From positions 8,917 through 72,916 of the forward strand of contig CAYVBK010000026.1 of assembly GCA_964449465.1 (NCBI GenBank): a DNA stretch of 64,000 bases. The letters are read 5' to 3'. Positions 15,990-24,569 of the stretch are shown one piece after another. The notes beneath the pieces were generated by a model, which was given only the letters and a program-made list of their open reading frames with translations, had not been told where the DNA came from and ran no database searches. Numbering within the stretch: the first letter of the stretch is position 1; the number at the start of each line of letters is the position of its first letter. The position numbers and the translations under genes are program-made. Source of the stretch: CAYRXM01 sp964449465 (GTDB lineage: Bacteria > Chloroflexota > Anaerolineae > JAFGEY01).

Positions 15990-18900
15990 ATGAAAAAAGG
16001 TAAACTGGTATTCATTCGCCGCCGGCACGCCGGGCGCGTCCACAAACAAGGCGTGGGGCCCAACCTGGTGTTGCGCCTGTTTGGCGGGACATTGGGTGTC
16101 GTGCTGTCTGCCGTCGTCATTGTCCTGCTGACCGGCGTCGGCACAGCAGCCAGCGTGTGGGCTTATTACACCCGAGACCTGCCCGACCCCAGCCAGATTC
16201 AGGTGGTGGAGCAAGAGTTTGAGACAATCCGCTTTTATGACCGCACCGGTCAGATTTTGATTTACGAGATGGTCAATCCGCTAGGCGACCGCATCTGGTT
16301 GAGCATAGACCAACTGCCCGAGGCGGTAAAATGGGCCACCATCTCGCTCGAAGACCGCGACTTTTACACCAATCCCGGCGTCAACATTTCGGGCCTGGGC
16401 CGCGCCTTTGTCAGCAATTTGCGCGGCCGGGCAGTGCAAGGCGGCAGCTCGTTGACCCAGCAATTGGTCAAAAATGTGCTGATTCCGACCGAAGAACGCT
16501 ACGAAAAATCCTATTCGCGCAAGATCAAAGAAGTGATCCTGGCTCTGGAGGTCACCCGCAAGTTTAGCAAAGATCAAATTTTAGAGTGGTACCTCAACCT
16601 CAACGCCTATGGCAACTTTGCCTATGGCATCGAGTCGGCGGCGCAGGTCTATTTTGGCAAACCGGTGCTCGAACTGACCCTGGCCGAAATTGCCATGTTG
16701 GCGCCCATCCCCCAATACCCCGGCCTGAACCCCATTGACAACTGGGAGTGGGCCAAACTGCGCCAGGAACTCACGCTGGATGCTATGGTCGAAACCGGCT
16801 ATTTGACCCGCGAACAGGCCGACTCGGCCAAAAAACAGGAAATCAAGATTCGCGAGCGCGGCATCACCCAGCGATTTGATGTGATCGCCCCGCACTTTTC
16901 GCTCTATGCGGCCAGCCAACTCCGCGAACTGGTGGGCGAAGAAGCCGTCACCCGCGGTGGGTTGCAGGTGATCACCACCATTGACTTGCAGCTCCAGGCC
17001 GCTACCGAAGAAGCCGCCCGCAAGCGCGTGCGCGAATTGACCGAGAACAAGATGGATGTCAACAATGCTGCCGTAGTCAGCATCCGCCCACGCACTGGCG
17101 AAATTTTGGCTATGGTGGGCAGCGTAGACTATTGGAACAAGGACATTGACGGACAGGTGAATGTGGCTCTGGCCGAACGGCAGCCCGGTTCGTCATTCAA
17201 GCCGTTTACCTATGTCACCGCCTTTGCGCAGGGCTATACCCCTGCCACCATGATCCTCGACGTGCGCACCTGCCCCAACCCCAACGACCCTTCGTGGTGC
17301 CCCGAAAATTACCCCGACCGCGAGGGCAACCGCCCCTATCACGGCCCACAGCGCATCCGCAACGCCCTGGCGCGCTCCTACAACATTCCGGCAGTCAAGG
17401 TGATGAAAATGGCCGGCGTCAGCAATGTGATCAAGACCGCCCACGCCATGGGCATCACCACGCTGCGCAAAGACGTAGACTATTATGGACTGGCCCTCAC
17501 CCTGGGCGGCGGCGAAGTCAAGCTGATTGATATGGCCTATGCGTTCAGCGTCTTTGCCAACGGCGGCACCATGTACGGCGTACCGGTCAGCGAAAGTCGC
17601 CGCGAAATGGGCTTTCGCGAACTCAACCCGGTGGCCATCTTGCGTGTGCAAGATCGCGGCGGCAATATCGTCTGGTCGTATGATCAGCCTTCATCCAAGC
17701 AGGTTCTCGACCCCAAACTGGCCTTTTTGATCAACGACATCATGTCGGACAACAATGCCCGCAGTTGGGTCTTTGGCGTAGACAACCCGCTGACCCTGCG
17801 CGACCGCCCGGTCGCTGCCAAAACCGGCACCACCGAAGGCTGGCACGATAGCTGGACGGTGGGCTATACGCCGCAGGTGGCCACAGCCGTGTGGATGGGC
17901 AACACCGATAACCGCCCCATGCGCCAGGTGGCCGGCGCGCTCGGCGCCGCCTATGTGTGGAACGACGTGATGGGCGCCGCCCACATCGGACTGCCTGTCG
18001 AAGCATTTACCCGCCCCGACGGCATCGTCGAGCGATACGTTTGCCCGGTCTCTGGATTGCTGGTCAGCCCCGACTGTCCCGGCGCAGTCAAAGAAGTTTT
18101 CATCGCCGGCACCGAGCCGGTGATCACCTGCAACGTGCATCGTTCTTATCTGATCAACAAAGAGACCGGCAAGCTGGCCACCCCCAGCACCCCACCCGAA
18201 TTGACCGAACGGCGTACCTACCTGGTGCTGCCCCCCGAAGCCGACGACTGGGTACGCGAGGCCAAAATCCCCCAGCCGCCCACCGAATACGACGACTCAT
18301 CCAACCTGCGGCAAGGCGAAGATGTGGCGATTGTCAAGCCGATCATGTTTGGCTATGTGGGACAGGTAGTCGAAATTCTGGGCAATGCCCGCAACAATGT
18401 CCGCTTTTGGAAGTTGGACTATGGCAGAGGCATCGCCCCCTCGCAATGGGTGCAAATCGGCGGCGACCATCCCTACGAGGTCAACGGCACGCTGATGGAG
18501 TATTGGGATGTCGGCGGATTGGACGGCCTCTACACCCTGCGTCTGACCGTCGTCGGCCACGATGACTCGGTGCGCCAGGATGTGATCCAGGTGACGGTGG
18601 ACAATGTGCCGCCGATCATCGAAATGATCCACCCCAAGATGGGCGACAAATTTATCAAAGAAGACCATGAGCGGATCAACATCCAAGCCATGGTCAGAGA
18701 CAATATCTCGCTGCAACAGGTAGATTTTTATCTGGACGGTCGCAATATCGGCTCATCAACAGTAGCCCCCTACAACAAAGCCTGGACCATTGTCATGTCG
18801 GACACCGTGCCACGTATGGGTGATGAAACTGTGGGCATCACCATCCCCTATACCGACACCAACGGTCAGGTGACACAAAGGTACTTTTTGGCCTCCAACA

Positions 18901-19154
18901 CCATCTGGGGCACCCGCCCGATCACCCAGACCGATGGCACGGTCATTCAAGAGCCGTACATCATCTCGCGAGTGCTGTACGATCCGCAGACGGGCAGCCT
19001 GATCAAGTGGTTTGGCAACGGTATGACCATCATGTACCTGGACAATGAATACACCGAGTCGCACATCATCTTTGCCGAAGCCATAGACGCCGCCGGCAAC
19101 AAGGCACGCAGCAAACCGGTGCGCATCTATGTGCAACACAAGAAAAAAGAATGA
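15990..19154 (+). CDS. class A penicillin-binding protein (PBP1A-like)
   Basis: A 1054-residue bifunctional peptidoglycan synthase. It has a basic cytoplasmic N-terminus and one transmembrane helix (about 27-52). Next is a GT51 glycosyltransferase with ATISLEDRDFYTNPGVN (catalytic Glu), QGGSSLTQQLVKN and RKIKEVILALEVTRKFSKDQILEWYLN. The transpeptidase has the active serine in GSSFKPF near residue 400, SYN near 465 and KTGTT near 610. The C-terminal ~200 residues hold Ig-like beta domains (DNVPPIIEMIHPKMGD... DAAGNKARSKPVRIYV), an extension seen in large PBPs of multicellular lineages. AAGG lies ten bases before the ATG. Probably co-transcribed with the RmlC-like gene. Confidence 0.96.
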   Translation: MKKGKLVFIRRRHAGRVHKQGVGPNLVLRLFGGTLGVVLSAVVIVLLTGVGTAASVWAYYTRDLPDPSQIQVVEQEFETIRFYDRTGQILIYEMVNPLGDRIWLSIDQLPEAVKWATISLEDRDFYTNPGVNISGLGRAFVSNLRGRAVQGGSSLTQQLVKNVLIPTEERYEKSYSRKIKEVILALEVTRKFSKDQILEWYLNLNAYGNFAYGIESAAQVYFGKPVLELTLAEIAMLAPIPQYPGLNPIDNWEWAKLRQELTLDAMVETGYLTREQADSAKKQEIKIRERGITQRFDVIAPHFSLYAASQLRELVGEEAVTRGGLQVITTIDLQLQAATEEAARKRVRELTENKMDVNNAAVVSIRPRTGEILAMVGSVDYWNKDIDGQVNVALAERQPGSSFKPFTYVTAFAQGYTPATMILDVRTCPNPNDPSWCPENYPDREGNRPYHGPQRIRNALARSYNIPAVKVMKMAGVSNVIKTAHAMGITTLRKDVDYYGLALTLGGGEVKLIDMAYAFSVFANGGTMYGVPVSESRREMGFRELNPVAILRVQDRGGNIVWSYDQPSSKQVLDPKLAFLINDIMSDNNARSWVFGVDNPLTLRDRPVAAKTGTTEGWHDSWTVGYTPQVATAVWMGNTDNRPMRQVAGALGAAYVWNDVMGAAHIGLPVEAFTRPDGIVERYVCPVSGLLVSPDCPGAVKEVFIAGTEPVITCNVHRSYLINKETGKLATPSTPPELTERRTYLVLPPEADDWVREAKIPQPPTEYDDSSNLRQGEDVAIVKPIMFGYVGQVVEILGNARNNVRFWKLDYGRGIAPSQWVQIGGDHPYEVNGTLMEYWDVGGLDGLYTLRLTVVGHDDSVRQDVIQVTVDNVPPIIEMIHPKMGDKFIKEDHERINIQAMVRDNISLQQVDFYLDGRNIGSSTVAPYNKAWTIVMSDTVPRMGDETVGITIPYTDTNGQVTQRYFLASNTIWGTRPITQTDGTVIQEPYIISRVLYDPQTGSLIKWFGNGMTIMYLDNEYTESHIIFAEAIDAAGNKARSKPVRIYVQHKKKE

Positions 19155-19210
19155 TGCCCGGCAAGAAAACGCCGGTTGAACGCGTTCAGTAGAACGCCGT
19201 CGAAACCAAC

Positions 19211-19239
19211 TTGCCGATGAGCAGATTTCATACTATAAT
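19211..19239 (+). promoter_or_regulatory. tRNA promoter
   Basis: TTGCCG (19211-19216), 17 bases, TATAAT (19234-19239), with the mature tRNA beginning ten bases after the -10 box. This is the clearest promoter in the window. Confidence 0.8.
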
Positions 19240-19248
19240 AACGGTTGC

Positions 19249-19321
19249 GGGCCCTTAGCTCAGCGGTTAGAGCAGCGCTCTCATAAAGCGCTAGTCGCCG
19301 GTTCAAATCCAGCAGGGCCCA
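19249..19321 (+). tRNA. tRNA with anticodon CAT, probably tRNA-Ile2 (lysidine type)
   Basis: The cloverleaf can be drawn as follows: acceptor GGGCCCT paired with AGGGCCC plus discriminator A; D arm GCTCAGCGGTTAGAGC; anticodon arm GCGCT-CTCATAA-AGCGC; T arm GCCGG-TTCAAAT-CCAGC. CCA is not encoded. The D arm (GCTCAGxGGTTAGAGCAG), the CTCATAA loop, the GTCGCxGG segment and the GGTTCAAxTCCAGCAGGG 3' half are much like the E. coli tRNA-Ile with CAU anticodon. Isoleucine (AUA codons, after TilS modification) is therefore favoured over methionine. The T stem has one C-A mismatch. Confidence 0.88.
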
Positions 19322-19325
19322 TCAC

Positions 19326-19359
19326 CTCGCCGCCGAGACCTCTGGCGGCGATTTTTTTT
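19326..19359 (+). terminator. intrinsic terminator of the tRNA
   Basis: A GCCGCC/GGCGGC stem with loop gagacctct is followed by a run of eight T. It lies directly after the tRNA and 28 bases before the glyA ATG. Confidence 0.8.
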
Positions 19360-19386
19360 GCCGATGATGTGCGATGGAGAGGAAAA

Positions 19387-20763
19387 ATGACCAAAAGCGA
19401 GTGCGATAAAGAAGCAATATCCGGCGAAGCGGTCTGGCCGCTCTGGCAGCAAATTCAAGCCTTGTGGGGAATTTCCGATCAAGAAATGGAGGCCGTCAAC
19501 CAAACCGGCCTCTTGGGAGGGTTGGCGCGATCCGACCCGGTGCTGTTTCGCATGTTTATGGCCGAGCGCAAGCGACAGCAAGAAACGCTAGAGCTGATCG
19601 CCTCGGAAAACACGGTCAGCATGGATGTGCTGGCAGCACAAGGTTCCATCCTGACCAACAAATACGCCGAAGGCTATCCGGGCAAACGCTATTATGGCGG
19701 ATGCTCTTTTGTAGATATTGCCGAGCGGCTGGCAGTCGAGCGGGCCATCCACCTGTTCAGGGCCGATCACGCCAACGTGCAGCCTCACTCGGGGTCGCAG
19801 GCCAACGCCGCCGCTTACCTGGCCTTGCTCCAGCCCGGCGACACCGTGCTTTCGATGAGCCTGGATCACGGAGGACACCTCACGCACGGTCACAAACTCA
19901 ATTTCTCCGGCCAGTTGTACCGCTTTGTGCATTATGGCGTAGACCGCATCACCGAGCAAATTGATTACGACCAGGTGCGCGAACAGGCCTTGCAGCACCG
20001 CCCGCGCCTGCTGCTGGCCGGAGCCAGCGCGTATCCTCGTTTCATTGACTTTGCCCGCATGCGCCAGATCGCCGACGAGGTGGGGGCCTATTTTATGGTA
20101 GACATGGCCCACATCGCCGGGCTGGTAGCCACCGGAACGCACCCATCGCCGGTTCCGTATGCTCATATGGTCACCACCACCACCCACAAAACCCTGCGCG
20201 GGCCGCGCGGAGGCCTGATCTTGTGCGTTCAAGACCTGGCCAAACAAATTGACCGCGCCGTGTTCCCTGGCGTGCAAGGCGGCCCCTTGATGCACATCAT
20301 CGCCGCCAAAGCCGTCGCCTTGCGCGAAGCCATGACCCCCGAATTTTTCACCTATACCCGCAACATTGTCAAAAATGCCCAGGCTTTGGCGCAGGCTTTG
20401 CAAGAGGCCGGGGTTCGCATCGTCTCTGGCGGCACCGACAATCACCTGATGCTGGCCGACATGTCCAGCGTGGGACTTGCGGGCAAAGAGGCCGAATCGG
20501 TTTTGGAAACGGCCGGCATCACTGTGAACAAGAACCTGATCCCCTATGACCCCAAACCACCCCTGGTGACCAGCGGCATCCGCATCGGCACGCCGGCCGT
20601 CACCACGCGCGGCATGGGTGAGCCACAAATGCGCCAGATCGCCGACATGATCGCCCGCCTGCTCCATGCCCCTCGCGATCAAGCAGTCACCGAGCAGGTC
20701 GGTGAGCAGGTGCGCGCCCTGTGCCGGCAATTCCCGGTGCCCATCCTCGACACCAAACGCTAA
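19387..20763 (+). CDS. glyA: serine hydroxymethyltransferase
   Basis: 458 residues. A PLP enzyme interconverting serine and glycine with tetrahydrofolate as one-carbon carrier. Seen: ETLELIASENTVS, NKYAEGYPGKRYYGG, NVQPHSGSQANAA, AGASAYPR, VDMAHIAGLVATG, and the PLP lysine in TTTTHKTLRGPRGG near residue 268. Compared with usual GlyA, about 40 extra N-terminal residues (TKSECDKEAISG... GISDQEMEAV) precede the standard start. ATG 19387 has GGAGAGG upstream, and the longer GTG frame is less likely. Terminators bound it on both sides, so it is probably transcribed alone, although no convincing promoter was found in the short gap after the tRNA terminator. Confidence 0.96.
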   Translation: MTKSECDKEAISGEAVWPLWQQIQALWGISDQEMEAVNQTGLLGGLARSDPVLFRMFMAERKRQQETLELIASENTVSMDVLAAQGSILTNKYAEGYPGKRYYGGCSFVDIAERLAVERAIHLFRADHANVQPHSGSQANAAAYLALLQPGDTVLSMSLDHGGHLTHGHKLNFSGQLYRFVHYGVDRITEQIDYDQVREQALQHRPRLLLAGASAYPRFIDFARMRQIADEVGAYFMVDMAHIAGLVATGTHPSPVPYAHMVTTTTHKTLRGPRGGLILCVQDLAKQIDRAVFPGVQGGPLMHIIAAKAVALREAMTPEFFTYTRNIVKNAQALAQALQEAGVRIVSGGTDNHLMLADMSSVGLAGKEAESVLETAGITVNKNLIPYDPKPPLVTSGIRIGTPAVTTRGMGEPQMRQIADMIARLLHAPRDQAVTEQVGEQVRALCRQFPVPILDTKR

Positions 20764-20771
20764 ACCCGACA

Positions 20772-20806
20772 AAAAAAGGGACGCAATTTTTTGCGTCCCT
20801 TTTTTG
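20772..20806 (+). terminator. intrinsic terminator of glyA
   Basis: A perfect GGGACGCAA / TTGCGTCCC stem with a TTTT loop. It is flanked by A7 and T6, so it could work on both strands. Confidence 0.9.
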
Positions 20807-21159
20807 ATCGGACGGCCAGAGCCATCCGGCTCCGACCATCATGATCAACAAGAGCCAGAGTTGCCCAGGCTCTGGCTCTTGTTCAAAAGGAGGAGAAGAT
20901 TGTCTATACTATACCACATACTCACCCAGAAAACTTGACGACCGAAACACGTCTACCATACGTCTGGTCGCCGTTTACCTGACGATGAACGGGCCAACAC
21001 CTACTTGGAAAATCGCCGCCTGGTAGGGGCAGGGCTTGCCCCTGCCCCGCCAGGGCGGACGCAAGGCCCGCCCCTACTTGCGCCGAACTCGAGTTGAGGT
21101 ATAATTCAAAATATAGAATTCAATTATGAGCAGATAACCGTACCATTTGGAGGTAAACA
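20807..21159. other. 353-base intergenic stretch with two inverted repeats and a promoter
   Basis: No convincing gene. It holds a 14-bp perfect stem (20847-20860 with 20870-20883, AACAAGAGCCAGAG), a REP-like palindrome at 21023-21077 and a promoter-like pair TTGCGC (21078-21083)-N16-TATAAT (21100-21105) ahead of the small membrane protein. A 61-codon frame from 20841 runs across the stem but has no ribosome-binding site and was not called. Confidence 0.6.
21023..21077. repeat. REP-like palindromic repeat
   Basis: It starts GTAGGGGC and ends GCCCCTAC. Inside are two GC-rich hairpins, GGGGCAGGG-cttg-CCCCTGCCCC and a GGGCGG/CCGCCC stem. The form is typical of dispersed intergenic palindromes. 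Only one copy is in the window. Confidence 0.65.
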
Positions 21160-21396
21160 ATGAAATTCCAGCACAAAGTATTCCTGATCGGCGGAGTTTT
21201 GGGCGCGCTGCTAGGCTTGGCAGCGGCTTTTTTGTTCCTCAAGGCCAACCAGGATCGCATCACCGCTCTGGAGTCCGGCGAAGGCGATGAGAAATCGGTG
21301 CAAGCGCCGGTCAAAATCACCCCGGCCGAAGGCATTTCGGTGGGACTGACAGTGGTCAATCTGCTGAGGCAAATCGTGACCCTGGGCCAGGCCTGA
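21160..21396 (+). CDS. small single-pass membrane protein, unknown function
   Basis: 78 residues. One hydrophobic helix (about 7-27: VFLIGGVLGALLGLAAAFLFL) is followed by a charged segment KANQDRITALESGEGDE and a C-terminal amphipathic stretch SVGLTVVNLLRQIVTLGQA. TTGGAGG lies seven to eight bases before the ATG, which strongly supports translation. It precedes the TPT-linker membrane protein by 109 bases and may share its promoter. I do not recognise the family. Confidence 0.75.
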   Translation: MKFQHKVFLIGGVLGALLGLAAAFLFLKANQDRITALESGEGDEKSVQAPVKITPAEGISVGLTVVNLLRQIVTLGQA

Positions 21397-21505
21397 TCTC
21401 GAACCGGTAGATGCCTGTCGCCCCAAACAAACAGCGGCGACAGGCATCCCGGTGCAGGCGTGAATCTCGATTGTCTTACAACAGTCTTGGGGAGCGGCGC
21501 GGCAA

Positions 21506-23059
21506 TTGAACCGGCTAGAGACATTCATCGCAGATCTGTTGGACCTCTCAAGCCAACAGTGGAACGTGATCTTGGGGCTGTTGGTTTCTATCAACTTGAT
21601 TATTTTCGGCACGCTGGGGTGGCTTTTATATGTTTATGTGTTCAGCCTCCCGCCGGCACCAACGGCTATTGCGCAGATCACCGCAACGCCCACTTTGCGC
21701 CCCACATTCACCCCAACCTGGACCAGCACACCTTCGCCCACAGCCACCCTCACACCGACGCCGCTGGGGGGTATTCCGACGCCAACGCCGACGGCGACTC
21801 CAACATCCACCCCAACGCCGACGGCAACCTCGACTGCCACCGCCACCCCAACGCCGACAGCCACCGCCACCGCCACCCCAACGCCGACAGCCACCGCCAC
21901 ACCGACGGCTACACCGACCGCCACACCTGCCCCAACGCCGACAGCCACGGCCACATCTAGCCCTGCCAACACGGCTACACCGGTTGCCCTGCCGCATCCA
22001 CCTGCTGCGCAAGTGCGGCGGATGACCAACCTGAGCGTCGAACTCTTCTGGAAGGCCACGCCAGGCGCGACATTTTATCAAATCGAATGGAGCCAGGAAC
22101 CGGGCGGTCAGGTGCGGCGCGTGTTGGCCCGGCTGACCACGACATCCTACACGCACACCCTGCCGCACACAGGCGTCTTTTTCTACTGGCTGTACGCCGG
22201 CAATGCGGCCGGTTTTTCGGCCCCCACCCTGATCGTCTATGAGGCCACCGTCTCTCCGGTGACGACACAAGCCGTCATCGCAACACAGACTGTCGGGGCG
22301 ACACAAACCATCGCCACCACGCCGACCGGCATTACCACGCCGACAGCCACCCGCCTGCCCACCCTCACCCCCACACCGACACGCACGGCCACACCGGTAT
22401 CCACACCGACGCCGCCCGGTGCAACCCCCACCCCGTCACCCACCAACCGGCCAGGACCCGCCACCACCTTTCCCACCCTCACTCCGACGCCAGAAGGCAG
22501 CAACAGCGTGATCATGGGGCTATTGAGCCAGCGCAGCTTTATAGATGTGCTGGGCGATTTGTATATCGTCGGTGAGGCGCGTAACGAGACGAACAGCAAT
22601 GTAGACCATGTGGTGGTGCGAGCCATGTTCTATAACCGCTGGGGGACGGTCATTCACATCATCAGCACGCCGGCACTGCTAGACGTGGTGGGGCCGCAGC
22701 AGTTGACGCCCTTTGTGCTGCGCGGCCCTGCCCGCAAAGATTGGGAGTATTACACCGTCCGCGTGACCGCCGAGCCGACGCTGCGCCGGTTGACAGCCGG
22801 ATTAGCTGTGGTAGAATACCATACCTTTGGCATCCAAAGCGGCTTTTATCACGTGGCCGGACGGGTGCGTAACGACGGCGAACAGGCCATCGAGCGCGTG
22901 CGCGTGGTGGTGACATTGTATGATCCATGGGGCACCGTCGTCAACGCCGGATATGTCTACACCGACCGGGTGTCGGCCGGCGGGGAAGCCACCTTTGATT
23001 GCCAGTTTACCTATTATGAACTGGTCGAGTCCATCGCCATCCAGGTTGAGTCAGGCTGA
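21506..23059 (+). CDS. membrane-anchored protein with TPT linkers, FN3-like and FxLYD-like domains
   Basis: 517 residues from a TTG at 21506, with GGGGAG upstream. A transmembrane helix (about 21-46) leads to an outside region. Residues ~58-155 are T/P/A repeats (TPTPTATPT). An FN3-like domain follows (LSVELFWKATPGATFYQIEWSQEPGG... YWLYAGNAAGFSAPT), then a second T/P-rich linker. The C-terminal part (about 335-517) looks like two FxLYD-type units, each with a G-x-x-x-N-x-x-x-x-x-V-x-V-x-x-x-x-Y-x-x-WG-T-V pattern. It is probably a cell-surface stalk or sensor protein. The low-complexity DNA (21690-21960) gives spurious frames on both strands. Confidence 0.8.
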   Translation: MNRLETFIADLLDLSSQQWNVILGLLVSINLIIFGTLGWLLYVYVFSLPPAPTAIAQITATPTLRPTFTPTWTSTPSPTATLTPTPLGGIPTPTPTATPTSTPTPTATSTATATPTPTATATATPTPTATATPTATPTATPAPTPTATATSSPANTATPVALPHPPAAQVRRMTNLSVELFWKATPGATFYQIEWSQEPGGQVRRVLARLTTTSYTHTLPHTGVFFYWLYAGNAAGFSAPTLIVYEATVSPVTTQAVIATQTVGATQTIATTPTGITTPTATRLPTLTPTPTRTATPVSTPTPPGATPTPSPTNRPGPATTFPTLTPTPEGSNSVIMGLLSQRSFIDVLGDLYIVGEARNETNSNVDHVVVRAMFYNRWGTVIHIISTPALLDVVGPQQLTPFVLRGPARKDWEYYTVRVTAEPTLRRLTAGLAVVEYHTFGIQSGFYHVAGRVRNDGEQAIERVRVVVTLYDPWGTVVNAGYVYTDRVSAGGEATFDCQFTYYELVESIAIQVESG

Positions 23060-23099
23060 TGTCGGCCTGTTTTATTTTCTATTTTGGAGGAGTTTTTCA

Positions 23100-24413
23100 A
23101 TGGTGAAAAACCGCATTTTGATCATGGGCGCTGCGGGGCGCGATTTCCACAATTTCAACGTCTGTCTACGAAACAATCTCCATCATCAGGTGATGGCCTT
23201 TACGGCCGCCCAGATTCCCGACATTGAAGGACGGGTCTATCCGGCCGAGCTGGCCGGCCCCGATTATCCTCAGGGCATCCCCATCTATGCCGAAAGCGAG
23301 CTGGATCGGCTGATTGTCGAACTCCAGATTGACCAGGTGATTTTTGCCTACTCGGATGTGCGGCACGAGTATGTTATGCACAAGGCTTCTCAGGTAATCG
23401 CCGCCGGAGCAGATTTTTGCCTGATGGGCGGCAGACAAACGATGCTGTGCGCTCACAAGCCGGTGATCGCCATCTGCGCTACCCGCACCGGCTCTGGCAA
23501 AAGCCAGACAACCCGCTGCGTTTGCGATGTGCTGCGCGGCATGGGCAAAAAGGTTGTCGCGGTGCGCCACCCTATGCCCTATGGCGACCTGGTACGGCAG
23601 CGCTGTCAGCGGTTTGGCAGCTATGCCGATATGGACGCTCACGAGTGTACCATCGAGGAGCGCGAAGAGTACGAGCCGCACCTGGATCGCGGCATTGTGG
23701 TGTACGCGGGGGTAGATTATCAAGAGATTTTGAATCAGGCCGAGCAAGAAGCCGATGTAATCGTGTGGGACGGCGGCAACAATGACCTGCCCTTTTTCAA
23801 GCCCGACCTGCACATCGTGGTGGTAGACCCACACCGCGCCGGTCACGAACTGACCTATCACCCTGGCGAGGCCAACCTGCGCATGGCCGATGTGGTGGTG
23901 ATCAACAAAATTGACACCGCCGACCTGGATAACGTGGCGCTGGTGCGCGAAAACATTCGCGCCGTCAACCCGCAAGCCCAAATCATCGAGGCCGCCTCGC
24001 CCATTTTTGTAGACGACCCCGACGCCATTCGCGGGCGGCGGGTGCTGGTGGTCGAAGATGGCCCCACCCTGACGCACGGCGAGATGGCTTATGGCGCCGG
24101 CGTGGTGGCCGCCAAACGGTTTGGCGCCACCGAAATACTCGACCCGCGCCCGTACACCGTGCGCTCTATTTCCGAAACATATCGCCGATACCCCAAGATC
24201 GGCACTTTGCTGCCGGCAATGGGCTATGGCACGCAGCAGATCCGCGACCTGGAAGAGACGATCAACGCCACGCCATGCGATATGGTGATCGTAGCCACGC
24301 CCATTGACCTGCGCCGGCTGATGCAAATTCGACATCCCACGCAGCGGGTGCGCTATGAGCTGCAAGAGATCGGCCGCCCCACTATCAAAGATGTGCTGCG
24401 CTCGTTTGCCTGA
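23100..24413 (+). CDS. cyclic 2,3-diphosphoglycerate synthetase-like GTPase/NTPase
   Basis: 437 residues; ATG 23100 follows GGAGGAG. It matches the COG2403-type family that includes archaeal cyclic 2,3-diphosphoglycerate synthetase, which cyclises 2,3-diphosphoglycerate in an ATP-dependent reaction. The N-terminal Rossmann-like part is RILIMGAAGRDFHNFN. A P-loop ATRTGSGKSQTTR lies near residue 128, DVIVWDGGNNDLPFF near 220 and a GTPase-like VINKIDTADLDN near 267. Bacterial members are common in Chloroflexota, but their product is not established. The gene stands alone on the plus strand after the TPT protein with a 40-base gap. Confidence 0.82.
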   Translation: MVKNRILIMGAAGRDFHNFNVCLRNNLHHQVMAFTAAQIPDIEGRVYPAELAGPDYPQGIPIYAESELDRLIVELQIDQVIFAYSDVRHEYVMHKASQVIAAGADFCLMGGRQTMLCAHKPVIAICATRTGSGKSQTTRCVCDVLRGMGKKVVAVRHPMPYGDLVRQRCQRFGSYADMDAHECTIEEREEYEPHLDRGIVVYAGVDYQEILNQAEQEADVIVWDGGNNDLPFFKPDLHIVVVDPHRAGHELTYHPGEANLRMADVVVINKIDTADLDNVALVRENIRAVNPQAQIIEAASPIFVDDPDAIRGRRVLVVEDGPTLTHGEMAYGAGVVAAKRFGATEILDPRPYTVRSISETYRRYPKIGTLLPAMGYGTQQIRDLEETINATPCDMVIVATPIDLRRLMQIRHPTQRVRYELQEIGRPTIKDVLRSFA

Positions 24414-24502
24414 AAAACGCCCACGTGGCCAACGGCGTCATTTGATGCACCAGGCTATGCCGCTTTGTGTAGCGATTGCGCACAAGAACCGGTTGCCGGT
24501 CA

Positions 24503-24569
24503 AACCTCAAAGGTCTTGGCCCTGCCAGAATCAAAAACAGCCCAACTGGCAGGGCTTGACCTTGAGGTT
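24503..24569 (-). terminator. long hairpin overlapping the stop codon of the CQLG protein gene
   Basis: Arms at 24503-24528 and 24546-24569 pair over about 24 positions, with a perfect 10-bp core (CTGGCAGGGC/GCCCTGCCAG). The right arm encodes the last codons of the gene, and the TGA lies in the loop. A run of five T lies in the loop, but there is no T-tract after the stem. It could be an atypical terminator or an mRNA 3'-end stabiliser. Confidence 0.55.

Noticed and set aside
19588..20772. 394-codon minus-strand frame opposite glyA
   Set aside because: It is antisense to a fully supported enzyme. There is no ribosome-binding site, and its His/Gln/Gly-rich content is typical of a shadow frame.
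20841..21026. 61-codon frame in the glyA downstream gap
   Set aside because: It begins within a hairpin, lacks a ribosome-binding site and has unusual composition.
21626..22626. Valine/glycine- or arginine-rich frames across the TPT region
   Set aside because: Out-of-frame readings of low-complexity ACN-CCN repeats.
23166..24365. 399-codon minus-strand frame opposite the cDPGS-like gene
   Set aside because: Shadow of the coding strand; no recognisable motif and no initiation signal.
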